Below are positions 10,416 through 21,500 of a stretch of 64,000 nucleotides of DNA, one piece after another (within the stretch, counting starts at the first letter, position 1; every line of letters begins with the position of its first letter). A program made the position numbers and the translations under genes. The stretch covers positions 124,001 to 188,000 of the forward strand of contig NW_026251724.1 of assembly GCF_025024155.1 (NCBI RefSeq). The letters are read 5' to 3'. This DNA is from Gamsiella multidivaricata. Its lineage: Eukaryota > Mortierellomycota > Mortierellomycetes > Mortierellales > Mortierellaceae. The notes below the pieces were generated by a model. The model was given only the letters and a program-made list of their open reading frames with translations. It did no database searches and was not told where the DNA came from.

Positions 10416-13400
10416 CTACCTACTTGCCACTAGAGGGATTGGGATAGATACTGAAATGAGCGGGATCTCCTTCAATGATGGACTGGCGATCAAGTAAATT
10501 AAGAGCTTCTTGACAGCGTTGAGGAAGATCTTGAGCGGGATAGCGATGTTCCCAATCAAAGGAAGACTTGTCACGATGCTAATAGGAGTTACCAACAAAT
10601 CGTATGCCGCCTGAATAAGGGGGACTGTGCCAGAAGAGATGGCATCAAGTATCCCATTGATCAGCGGAGGCAAGGTGGACTTGACCACAGCATCAATGAG
10701 CGGAATTTGGGCGATAGCGTTGATAGCTGCGTTCGCCAAGAACCTGACGATTTCAATGATACCCACGCATGGCGAAGACTGTACACCATAGTTGCCAGGA
10801 ACAGCAATGATGCCCACCGGGTTCAAGAGGAGGTCAAGGAAGACACGGATCGAGCTGGTCTGATCGCCCGGTGATGAAAGGTTTACAGCCTGCAAGAATC
10901 CGTCGAAGACGGCCAGGATACCACCGATCGCCGTACCCGCGCCGTTCTGCAGATCATTGGCCAACAGCTTGAGTGTTTCCAAGATGGGATTGATGATCAG
11001 AGGCCCGATGACTGGGATGGCTCCGATATTACTCTGAATGAACGTGATGGCGTTGGCAATGAGACCACTCAAGCGCGCTCCATCGGTAGTATATTCGTTA
11101 ATCGGGGTGAGGCCTAAAACATGAGCATTTTGATGAGTTGCAATAGATATTTTTAACAAAGAAGTTACAATATTTCTTCATGAACTTACCATAGCATTTT
11201 AGGATGCCGTTGATGGTGGTGATGAGTACCTTTAAAATGCCGCCAACAGGTTCAAACACGGCCTCGTTTCCAGCGGTGGTGCCGATGATGCCGTTGATAA
11301 GGTCTGCAGCCGGTGCAATGAGGGTATAATTCCCAGTGTTGAGAGCTGTGTCAACGTTATTCAGCTCCGTCTGGAGAAGATCCAATACGGTCTTCGATGG
11401 GCCTCCAATAACGGGCAGGTTAGTGTCAGGAAGAGGAGTTGTGATGTTGGCAACGGCTGTCAATGCAGCGTTAGCAAAATTGCGGTAGAGTTGGGTCAAA
11501 CCAACACAACTTGTCTGGTTTCCAGTGCAGGTAACTAGTTGTTGTGCAGTCGGCAGAATGCTCTCCAACTTTGCTATTACTGGGGCGGTGAGAGTGGTCG
11601 TTCCCGGTGCGAGGAGATTCTGCACAATCTGGAAGGTCTGGATGGTGCCACTGACTGTATTATTGATAGATCCAGCAACGATACCAAGCATCGCGGAGTC
11701 AGTCACTGTATTGGTAAGGTTGGTCGCAAGCGCACCAATAACGTTGATGAAGGGCGCCACCAACATGCGGTCCAGAGGGTCGTCGTGCGTGTGGTTCCTG
11801 TTAACAATCTCCTTCAGTGTTTGACTAGCAGTGTCGAGCAAGCCAGCGACACCTGCAGCTAAAGACGCGCAAGGCGACAAGCAGTGATCGTCACCATTGG
11901 AAATAAAGAGGCGGTTGGCCGTACACATCTGCTTCAGCGCTAAAGGTTGGCCGGGACCAGCACAAGAATAGAGATATTTAGAATCATATCCGTAGGACTT
12001 GGGATAGGAACTTCCGAAGGTGACCCTGTCATTGACGCATCCGCAGTCTTTGGTGGTACCGTCTGTGCATTTTCCATCGCTGCAGTCCTTGGTGGTATCG
12101 TTTATGCACTTGCCACCACTGCAGATCTTGGTGATATTGCCTACGCACTTGCCATCACTGCAACCCTTTGGGTACCTTTTGCTGACAAGGAGTCTGGCGT
12201 CAGTACCGTCTAAATAATGCAAAGCATCTTTTGTAGGGTTACAGCTGTCTAGGAGCTCGAATGCGAAGGTTGGGCCAGGCTTGATGCAGCTGTAGGGATT
12301 GACCCAGCAGGAGCTACCACCAGCCTGCACAGTGCATCCGTACCTGCACTGTCGACTTGACCTAGGCGTAGAACCCTTTCCGTTGCACGTGTAGATGGTC
12401 TTGGGATCAAGGTTGCAGCTGGGCGAGAATGTAGAACCGCAGACCTGTGTTGGGAAGCATAAAAATAAATTGAGTTCATGATCAGGCCAATTGCTGAGTA
12501 GAGTAACGCCGTAAAATGGGCACCTACAGCGTTGTGCGAGGTACAAACGCAGGCTGGAAGACACTTGTTATTACTGTTCGCCTCAAAGACGGCAGTAATT
12601 TGAACGGACGCAGCTGTGGCAGTGCAAGTGCCAGGAGCACAGCTCTTGAGCAGGGCAGGACGTCTTCCCCTCTGGCAAGTATACAGGGCATCAGCTGGCA
12701 AACGACACGACAAGGGAAAAGCCTCACCGCAGGTAACACCGTCATCGGCACATGTGCAGACCTCGGAAGCGCAGACAGCGCCATCAGTAACAGGAGCACA
12801 CTCCTTGACGCCCCTGCATGCCTCGACGAGTTTGGGTGCTCCTCTGGAGCTACACGTATAGATACTGCTGGGATCCAATCTGCAGCTCCTAGGGAACTGC
12901 TGCGAGCAGAATTGTCCATTGCCACTGCAGCTGCAGCTGCAGCTGGAGAAGCCGCAGTTAGAGTCACCATCTGGAACTACGTTGCACTGAGTGTCTGGAT
13001 GGCATTGCTTGAGAACTTCAGGCTCGGACCCAACACCGTTGGGACAGTAATAGATGGCTGTAGGGTCATGGTTGCACCATGCAGGGAGTTGGGATCCGCA
13101 AATGGGCCTAGTCATTCCGGGGGGACAAAGGCAAGTGTTAATTTTAACCAGCTTGCAGGTGTCCTCGCCAGCGTTGATGATACAGCCCTTGGAGCAGACC
13201 TCACCCCTCTTTGGGGGAGATCCAGCGCTGTCACAAGTACATAGGGCATTCTTATTAAGAGCACAGGACGTAGGGAAAGAAGAGCCACAAACCTATTGAT
13301 AGCAGTAACACCGGGTGATACGGAAAGACTTTCAGTCAAACTACAATCGAGAGTACAACATTGCTTTTACAGCATGATTCAAAGCATGATTATCGAAGTT

Positions 13401-15027
13401 CTATGCTCTGTTCACTTATGGCTCCTTTGGCAGTGCATTTACAAGAATCTATGTGCTTGTCAATTGCAAGCCTGCCAGACAATGAGGCGAGTGTTGCCAA
13501 GCAACGGTCAGGCGAGCATCTTTGCAGAAGTTCGGGGTCCCGGCCTTTCTTACAGATGTACAATCCGGGGACAGAAATGCGCCATGATGAAGGGAAGGCA
13601 TCGCTACAGACGATACCGTCAGTCGCGCACTTACAGCTGTCGTTGGTGCATGTCGCGCCATCAGAAACCGCAACGCAAGCACTGTTGCCATCGCAAGACC
13701 GGATGAAGTCGGGTTTGCCTTGAGCAGTGCACTTGTAGTCTGAATTCTTTTTGGCCTCACAGGATTCCGGGAACTGCTCCGAGCAGATCTCATTATCGCC
13801 CTTGCAATTGCAGCTGGCAAAACCGCAAATGGGATAGCCACCAGGTGGAGTGCGACACTGGGTACCAGGCATGCAAAGCTTCAGAATCTGGTAACGGCTA
13901 CCGGAACCTCCAGGACAGTGATAAATGGCGGTAGGATCGGCTTTACACTCAGCTGAGAGCTGGGATCCGCATACGGGCCAGAAGGACCCACCACATTTGC
14001 AAGCAAGATTTCCACCGGAACCTCCGCAGATCTCAGCATCGGACTTGAGGATCTCAGGTTTCTTCCCAACAGCATCACACCTGTAAAGCGCCGTGGCCCC
14101 GAACATACAACCAAAGATATTACTGCCGCAGAACTTTCCCTTGGCTGCGCAGAGCCCTAGCCAAGGGCGCTTGTTCGTGATGTGGTGCTTGTTTTGTTTG
14201 CCGTGTCTATAATGCTTTCCATGCTTGCTGTGCCTGTGATCCTTTCTGCGCCTGCGATGCTTCCCATATTTGCGGTGCTTTCCGTGCTTGCCATGTACAT
14301 AGGACTTGCTGTGTCCGTCATGCATGCGGTGCTTCTTCTTGAACCAAATGTTGGTATTGCCAGGGCCCTCGACAAGAGCGCCCTCGTCGGAGAGCCGATA
14401 GCTATCACTGGCAAGTATCTCGTCAATGGGCCAAATGACTGGCTTTGACGGCTTATTGGAGCAAGGGGTTCCCATTTTGATGAATACCCGGGAGATGGAG
14501 CTGCCAGTACCGCCGTTACTGAGGGCATCAAATGACGCCTGAGCAGATGTCTGGCCATCCTCGGACTCGGAAATACGGAAGGGACGGTGAATTTCGGTCT
14601 TGCAGATCACTTTGTCGATCAGGACTGAATTACAGATGAGATTCAGTTGAGCTTCTGTTCAGTAGCAAGAAAACAATCATAGTGTAAAAGAGGAGTAGAG
14701 GCGGGTCAGCAATCTGAAAAGTACTCTGCAACGAATCAGTTGTTTCGCAAACCGAGTCTAAGACTTACTTCTCGTGATAAGCTTGGGTGACTTCAGTTTA
14801 GAATGGTAGTAATGGTTCTCACGCTGCTCCTCCTTGTTATGAGAGTGATAATGGAGGTGGGTCAACAAGCCAAAACCGGGGACAGCAAAGCTAACCTGAC
14901 GATCGACATCGGTGTTCGCAATCGCATCTCCACTGGCGTGTACAGCTAGGGTCGATAGAAGACAAGCGACGCCCACGATAACCGCGTAGGCAGCTAAACA
15001 CTGGGGTATAGATTTCATCAACTCCAT
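10416..15027 (-). CDS. Secreted cysteine-rich modular protein with duplicated module block
   Basis: No named family recognised. Five exons, 15027-14769, 14624-13420, 13292-12528, 12444-11190 and 11113-10416, give 1393 residues if all are joined. Order: signal peptide (about 1-32, hydrophobic core AVIVGVACLLSTLAV); linker; very basic Gly-Lys-His-Arg stretch (about 180-237); about nine modules of the form CGS-x-P-x-C-x-LDP-x-IYTC-x-G-x-P-x-C-x-C; four short GKC repeats (about 830-875); then two Cys-poor, hydrophobic Ile/Leu/Ala/Pro-rich regions with N-glycosylation sequons. Modules in exon 2 and exon 3 match one to one. The exon 2 donor is odd: at the expected place the DNA reads ATAAGT, not GTAAGT. 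If not spliced, translation ends at 13390 after 497 residues. The Cys pattern suggests disulfide-rich extracellular domains, perhaps adhesive or carbohydrate-binding; this is inference. Confidence 0.75.
12040..12175 (-). repeat. Short tandem repeat coding GKC-containing units
   Basis: Inside exon 4 of the cysteine-rich gene, a unit of about 13 residues with consensus CSDGKC followed by Thr-Lys recurs about four times (SDGKCVGNITK, SGGKCINDTTK, SDGKCTDGTTK and a terminal DCGC). The DNA copies differ mainly at third positions, so the repeat is not very recent. Confidence 0.7.
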
Positions 15028-16790
15028 CTTGGTCCGTCAGACGTTCTCTCTAGTGGTAACGAAGAGACTGCGCGGAAGGGCGGATGAACTGATGGGTTGC
15101 GGTCGGCGAAGGACAAGAGGAGCAACGAGGAAACAGATGCTGTACTATCAGGACGGTCGGTCAAGTCCTCATGCGAATTCATGATTCCTGGGATGCTATA
15201 TAGGGCGGTGCGACCTATATGGTGGAGGGATGAGAGTTTTCATCTGCAGACCTCAAAGGAGGGTGGCATTAATAGGCATAACCTCTGTAGAATCACCGCT
15301 TAGGAGGCATATTCTACTGCACTACTCTCTCCTACAAACACTCGCGCTTGACTTGACGGAAAGGGGCGGGGAGGCCCAAGAACTTTCGGGGCTAGGCCAT
15401 CCCCCTAATTCAAACGCGAGCCACACCCTTTTTTTTGCTGCGAAAAGGAAGAATCTCTTCTAACTACCCGAGTTCACAGTAGTCCATTTTGATACTCCCT
15501 CCTTCGATGTCTGCTACGACCATCCTTGACAGGCTATAGACTGGGTGTGGTTCGCCCCCCTATCTGCGCCCTTAGCAGACGAGACAGGCCTGGCTTTAGA
15601 CTGAATGAATATTCACGTTCATATTATATGATATGATATGATATGATATACCAGGAGAGCTCTTTCCAGCATTTGCCTCGCGTTTGATGTCCTATTTCTA
15701 TGAGATAGACCGGGGACTGTGGACCTAGTCGTTGCAAACATGCGTCCGTTCTCTACATTCGATCAAAGGGCATGCAGTTTTATGTGCATACGACGCCTCT
15801 TTACCGGCAAAGGAGATGTTTGTCAATGGAGCACAGCGCGCTTTCTAAAACTTACCTGCTGTTTGAAGGTCTTTTTCGTATGTGAAACCAACAGTTTTCA
15901 GGTCCTGGGTCCTAAACGCATCTAAAATTAGGTCCACTACTGACTGTCAGTAGCAACAGACACCTAGCAGACACCAAGAGTCCTTTTCTCAATGGCATCA
16001 GTAGATGCAAGGCGCCGAACATGCTTGTTCTGTGCCGACCAGCGGGTGCGGCTCTTTTATTCAGGGATCTAAGATCGGCTAAGTGCCTCGACTAGGAGTA
16101 CCACTTAAACATGTCGAGATTTTATCAGTCAGAGGACCTAAAAACTGTATATTGTTCGTTGTTCGTGGCTGTATTTCTGTTGTTGTTGTTGTTTTGATTG
16201 TTGTTGTTGTCTAGCAAAGATCCAGAGTTTGCAGAGTAATACTGTGCGAGCACGCTTCTGCTGATCTGCATAAGGGCGGTGAAAATGCTGCTGAAGCCTC
16301 GTGGATGGGTTATATTAACACCGTTGTGTAACCATGTTGGGCCACGATAAAGGTTCGTGCTCCATGGGGAAATCGGCTACGGAGCCTACGGACCCTGACG
16401 AGGGCATTCGCGGTGTGTACAAGTCCAAGCATGTTGACTCTGCTTGGTTTGATCGAAACAGCAGCATTCACCTGTCACAGTGTCGTTGCCACCAATCTCC
16501 AATCCCCATTCGGCATCCTTTTTGTTATTTGCACATGCATTTGGTGCGTGCGTAAATTGCGTCTGTGCATCCGTGCACCCGGGCCATGCGACTGACCCGC
16601 ACACGCGTAAGACCCTGCCGCCGACGCACCAAAGGAACAAATCCAAATCTCTCATCTCTCACTCTCTGTTCATCTGCCCATCCCTTCCACTCATCTCATC
16701 CCGCCCTCTCTTCTCACACATCCGCCTCTTCTCACGCATCCACCTCTTCGAACTCTTATTCACGTCGCCCGTTAGAAAACAAAAACTTTC
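15028..16790. other. Divergent intergenic region with short tandem repeats
   Basis: Lies between two divergently transcribed genes, so it holds both promoters. A TATA-like sequence (CTATATAGG, 15197-15205) sits about 170 bp upstream of the cysteine-rich gene ATG. A TATGA pentamer repeat occupies about 15623-15651 and a TTG/TGTT repeat about 16174-16212. The 16650-16790 stretch is C/T-rich and probably the 5' UTR of the plus-strand gene. No coding signal seen. Confidence 0.5.
15623..15651. repeat. TATGA pentanucleotide microsatellite
   Basis: About five tandem copies of TATGA in the divergent intergenic region upstream of the cysteine-rich gene. Confidence 0.8.
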
Positions 16791-17719
16791 ATGACCCAGG
16801 TCGTCGATCCCAGAACCCCATCCTCAGACCAGCCTCATCAGACAGAACCACTCATGGCGTTCGAATCCCATGTAGGCTCAGGAGTAGCCCCGTCGAATAC
16901 CGCAACCACAGGCAGCCCCGGTTTCTATGGCACTGGCAACCATAGTGGCAAAAGTGGAACTGCGAGCGACCGTTGGCCATCACTGCTGAATATCAGGCAG
17001 GTCATCACGGCATTCATCCTTGAGATCGTCTCTACCTCGAAGCCACTTCGTGAAAAGTACGTATAAAGTGCAAGCACCATGCTGGGAACGGATGCGTGAA
17101 GAATACCCGCAACCAGGTCTCCCCATTGTACTGAAGAACAACCTCTTCCTTTTGTCAAAACACACCTAGACTAAACATTGTGGCCATACAGGCCTGGCAC
17201 CAGTACCTCTCGTATGCGCAAACGTACCCTCTGCTGACGGTAACGTCCGTTCACCTGTGCTTCTGCCATGAACTGTTGCCTTCCGCCCAGAAGCCCTTTT
17301 TTTTTTTTTTCTTTCTAACGGTCGAATATGTTCTTCTCTTGGATTACTGATATCAACAAACGCTTCAGATGTTCATATCTGCTCTGGTGCTTCTATCTGC
17401 AGGGCCAGTCATCGTCTTTGCCTGCGTCACAGGCGTGTCATTGGGCATCCTCGTTGGCACCGCAGCCGTGTTTGTGCTTGTCGTCCAGTCCATCGTCGTG
17501 TGCATCGCCGGCGCGATCCTCCTCTTCATCCTCGGAACTATCGTCGTGCTCACGGTGTTTACGTTCTTCTGGCTGGTTGTTGGATATAAGGGATTCAACT
17601 TCTTGAGAAACCTCGGCCTTGTTCTGCATGCCCAACATCAGCTACACCAGCAACAGCAACCTCAGAACACCAGCGCCAGTCGCCAACCCGTAAAGACCAG
17701 CGACACGGCTTTCCCTTGA
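16791..17719 (+). CDS. Promethin/LDAF1-like membrane protein
   Basis: Probable member of the promethin family (TMEM159/LDAF1), small ER and lipid-droplet proteins that work with seipin in droplet formation. Exons 16791-17056, 17170-17239 and 17369-17719 join in phase to 228 residues. The N-terminal 70 residues are polar; a conserved-looking amphipathic segment follows (VAIQAWHQYLSYAQTYPLLT), then four closely packed hydrophobic segments (residues about 114-185) with short Gly/Pro turns (LLSAGPVIVFACV, GVSLGILVGTAAVF), and a Gln-rich soluble tail. Small size, hairpin-like hydrophobic block and tail fit the family, but with no catalytic motif to test, any four-helix membrane protein of this size remains possible. 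It converges on the arrestin-like gene with a 126-bp gap. Confidence 0.55.
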
Positions 17720-17845
17720 AATCTGTACTATCAAGTATGCATCCTTCTTCATTACAATCGCAATCTCGTAAGGACACAATCTATGGAAAAGCTTAGCGCA
17801 ATAAACGTATAGTATATCTGGACTCAATTAAGGCAGCGATGAACT

Positions 17846-18493
17846 TTAGCAAAGCTGGCTAATTCTTTTAAGAACAACATCGGCGCGATTGACCTCCTCT
17901 GCAGATAACACTCCTGGCATCTCGTCCTCCTCCATTTCTTCTGCATCTACCACCACGAACTCCCCTTCCTCTTCGTCTTCATGTTCGTCTCCACTCAGAC
18001 TGTGAACCATAGCCAGCTCTATACTTGGACCCTGATGCGACTCTGTACTCAAAGAGGATGCAGTACCCCGGATACCAACGCCTTCTGGAGGGCTCTTCAG
18101 TCTGGAAAGCATGTTCAAAAGTGAGGAAGACGCAAAGTCCCCCATCCTTTTTACCGAGGGCTCAGATCCTATAGAGGCCGCAACGCTGTTCATGCTTGAG
18201 AAGGTCTCACTGCTGGAGAGAGCCGCTGTGCCTCGCTGAGTCTGACTCAGGCCGTTGGAACCAACCGATTGTCCCAAACGTCCTGCTGTCGCGTCTAAAT
18301 CGCTGTTATGAGCGTAGGAAGTGATATTTTCAAAGGTGTGGTTGATGCTGTCGTCACCATTGCCGATCCGTCCAAATGCCTCAACCTCTTGCCCACCCTC
18401 GCCCACTTGGACAACAACCGTAATAGGAACCCGAATCACGAAGTCCTTGAGTTTCTGAACAGACACTCGATTCTGCGGTTGATCATGTTGTTG

Positions 18494-18532
<39 letters not shown>

Positions 18533-21500
18533 TTGTTGTTGTTGTTGTTGTTGCCGTTGCTGGTTATGGTATAGATTCGCCAGTGCTGACCCAGATGCCT
18601 TCTTCCTGATTGCCTCAATCGCACCAGCAATCAGACCTCCAGCTCCAGCTCCAGCTTCAGACGCACTAGAACTAGCCGCTAGCGGATGGTTGCCTGAAGC
18701 ACCATAACTACCTCCGGTGCTGACACCACAGCCGCTGATACCGCTGGCCCAGCTCTTGACAGTTCCCATTGAAGCTCTGGATCCACGCCTTTTTGTAAAA
18801 TTGTAGGCCAAGCCGAACGGACCTGGCCCTGTTGCTACACTAGGTCCACCCATATCCACACCTGCATCTGGGGGCGAGTCCAACAGTCCATCCGCAGTAT
18901 TCAAGAACTTGATTGCTTGTCCAATTGCCGTCTGCCCCCCTGTTCCACCAATGGTTTTCCCTCCTGCTATGGACATCGTGCCTCCGCTCGCATGGTCAGG
19001 CGGATTCGATGACTCTACACATGCATGACCGACCGTTGCTAGAGAAGCAGACGACGATAGCTTGTTGTTATGGCCCAAAGCAGGCGTTGACAACGGCGTT
19101 AAATACCCTGAACTTTTGGTTTTCGAAAACAAATAACCGTCTTCCCCAAGTGAAGTTTCTTGGCGGTTCGCGGCCTGCTGCAGCAACTGCTTCTCCATTA
19201 CTCCCAGATCAATGTCCTCCTGTTCAGGCTCACCCTCGTATTCAAGCACGTCGATCGACAATCGGAAGGTTAGGTAGTGCTTCAACTCGATTCGAGCCCT
19301 CACGGCTGAGGTATGAAATGGAACATCTTTGCCGTTTTTTCCATGTATCCCAACGCCGCTGGTGCTATGATTGTTGCTGAAACTGCCAACGTCGTTCCAA
19401 AGACTTGTTCCACTGACGGTATCAAACATGGTCGCCTGGGACTGGTACTCTAGCTCAGAACCGAATTCAAGACCGGACGATTCTGCCGCCAGGCCTCTAG
19501 TTGACATGTTCTCGTATCCTTGTCCTGTCGGCAACGATGTCTCCGAAGACGGCCAGGCATAAGTTTGTCTTAGCTTTGGAGAATCCAGAGGCACAGGAAT
19601 AAGGAGCGTAAACGGCTTATTGGAGGGTGCCTGCGCCTGTGGTGCTGGAGTAACTACAGGTCGGAACTGAGAAGCACTGATGGGGGATAGGGAAGACGCC
19701 TGGAGCATTGGCGAAAAGGTAATGGACCCTAGAGAGCCCTTACGACCCATACTGGCACCCAGACGAGAAGGAGGCTTCAGGGGCGAATTGATATCGACAT
19801 CAACATCATTGTAGGCCGAGAGGATCGGGGACAAGGGTGCAGACGAACTACCGTCTTTCCGAATATTCAATGGTGCTCTCAGCCGAGATGGAGGTATAAG
19901 TGAAAGCGGATCTGGAACTGCTAAGAAAGTATAAGGATTAGAAATGTCTATGCTCTGGTGGCCAGTATTCGCATTTCGGATACGCTCCTCTTCCTGCTCC
20001 TTTTCAGAGTAGGTAAAGGTTGGTCCTAACAAAAGCTTGATAGACCGTGACGGAACACCCGCCGTAGGAATTCTTAAAAAAAAAATAGACCCTCGAGTTT
20101 AATACCTCAAAGCAATCATCCAAAAATGAAAAACGCATCTCACTTCGGCAGGCTTTCGTCGTTACCTGCAGGTCTCCTTTTGCCAGAACTCGCACTCGAG
20201 CTTGCGGACGCGAATCTCCTTTCTCCAGCTCTTGTCGCGTCCATTGTCATACTCCGTAATAGTTTCTTCATTCACATCGTCTGTATCTTCATTTGCTACC
20301 GTAGCCACTGTGGATGACCTGACTTGAGTCGCGCTCGGCATCTCAGATGTGGACTGACAGCTCAACATCCTCCGCCGAGTCCATTCCGCTGTTACAGCTG
20401 CACTCCCAGTCCTGTTGTTCTGCTGGTTACCAGCGAAGTTGCTGGCCGCGTTCGCCGCTGCCTCTACATTCTGATACCGCCTCCTTAATGTATCGTTCTC
20501 GTCGATCTCCCGCCTTGTGACCATGCGAACAGTCAGTGCCGCCTGGAAGCTGTTAGGGTACTGAGGATCGAGATGTTTCTTCTTAGAGCACTGCTCTCCA
20601 ATGTGTTTTCCACCGATATCAGTATTACCCATAGAAGCACTGATAGCTTGATTGTGGACATTATTTCTATCTTTGAGCAGAATTAGACCGCCCGTTTTAG
20701 GACAGGGCACCAAGCGAGACCTGCGCGCATAGCTCGGCATAGGGATGATGGACGGCACCTGGATTTGAACTTGGACCTTTGCCCCAGGGATAATGGCCTT
20801 TAGGTGACGCGTGCTCGGTAGGGTCGGAAGGGACATGGATGGCGGCGGGAGAAAGAATGCGGCACTGGACGACATTCTGGGAGCTGGACGGCTGAAGTAT
20901 AGCTTGAGGGTCTTGCGGATCAAGAATGGAACAGCCTCTCGAGGCGGCTTTGAATTTCTACTGCCCTTCGTATTGGAAGGGTGCGCCGCTAATTTGCTGC
21001 TGTCTGAACTGCCATGAGCAGAGTCCAAAGGCGCACGAGTCGACTCGGGTTGATTGTCCGGGGTGCCCGTATGGTCGCAATCAAGATCATGAGGTTGTAG
21101 CGCTGATTGGTCGGTGTCCTGACTGTAAACATCTGCTGCCGCTTTTGCTGCGTCGTCAGCTCTCTTCAAACTGTTCTTAATGTACTCTTGGTGCTGCGTG
21201 TTCAGTTTAAAATCGCCTGCCCACTGGGGCTTCTTGACCTTGCCTGCAACGCGCAACTTGCCAAAGACCTGCGCGATAGACTTATTTGTCGACGCTACGT
21301 AGTGTGTAGGAAAGGAATTTATCAAATAGGTCAACCACAACATGTTTGTTGTAAGAAAAAAATGTCTTCTCGCCTAGATCTGTACATAAACATTACCTCC
21401 AAGGCCTCTGAACAACTTGCTGGAGCCCGAGGGCCCTTTACCTGTCAATTTTGCATCCAAAGAGGCTGGTGATTGCATACGATAGCTGCCCAACGAGACG

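Noticed and set aside
12516..13244. 242-codon plus-strand ORF
   Set aside because: Antisense shadow of the cysteine-rich gene; the minus strand has repeated Cys modules and phase-consistent introns.
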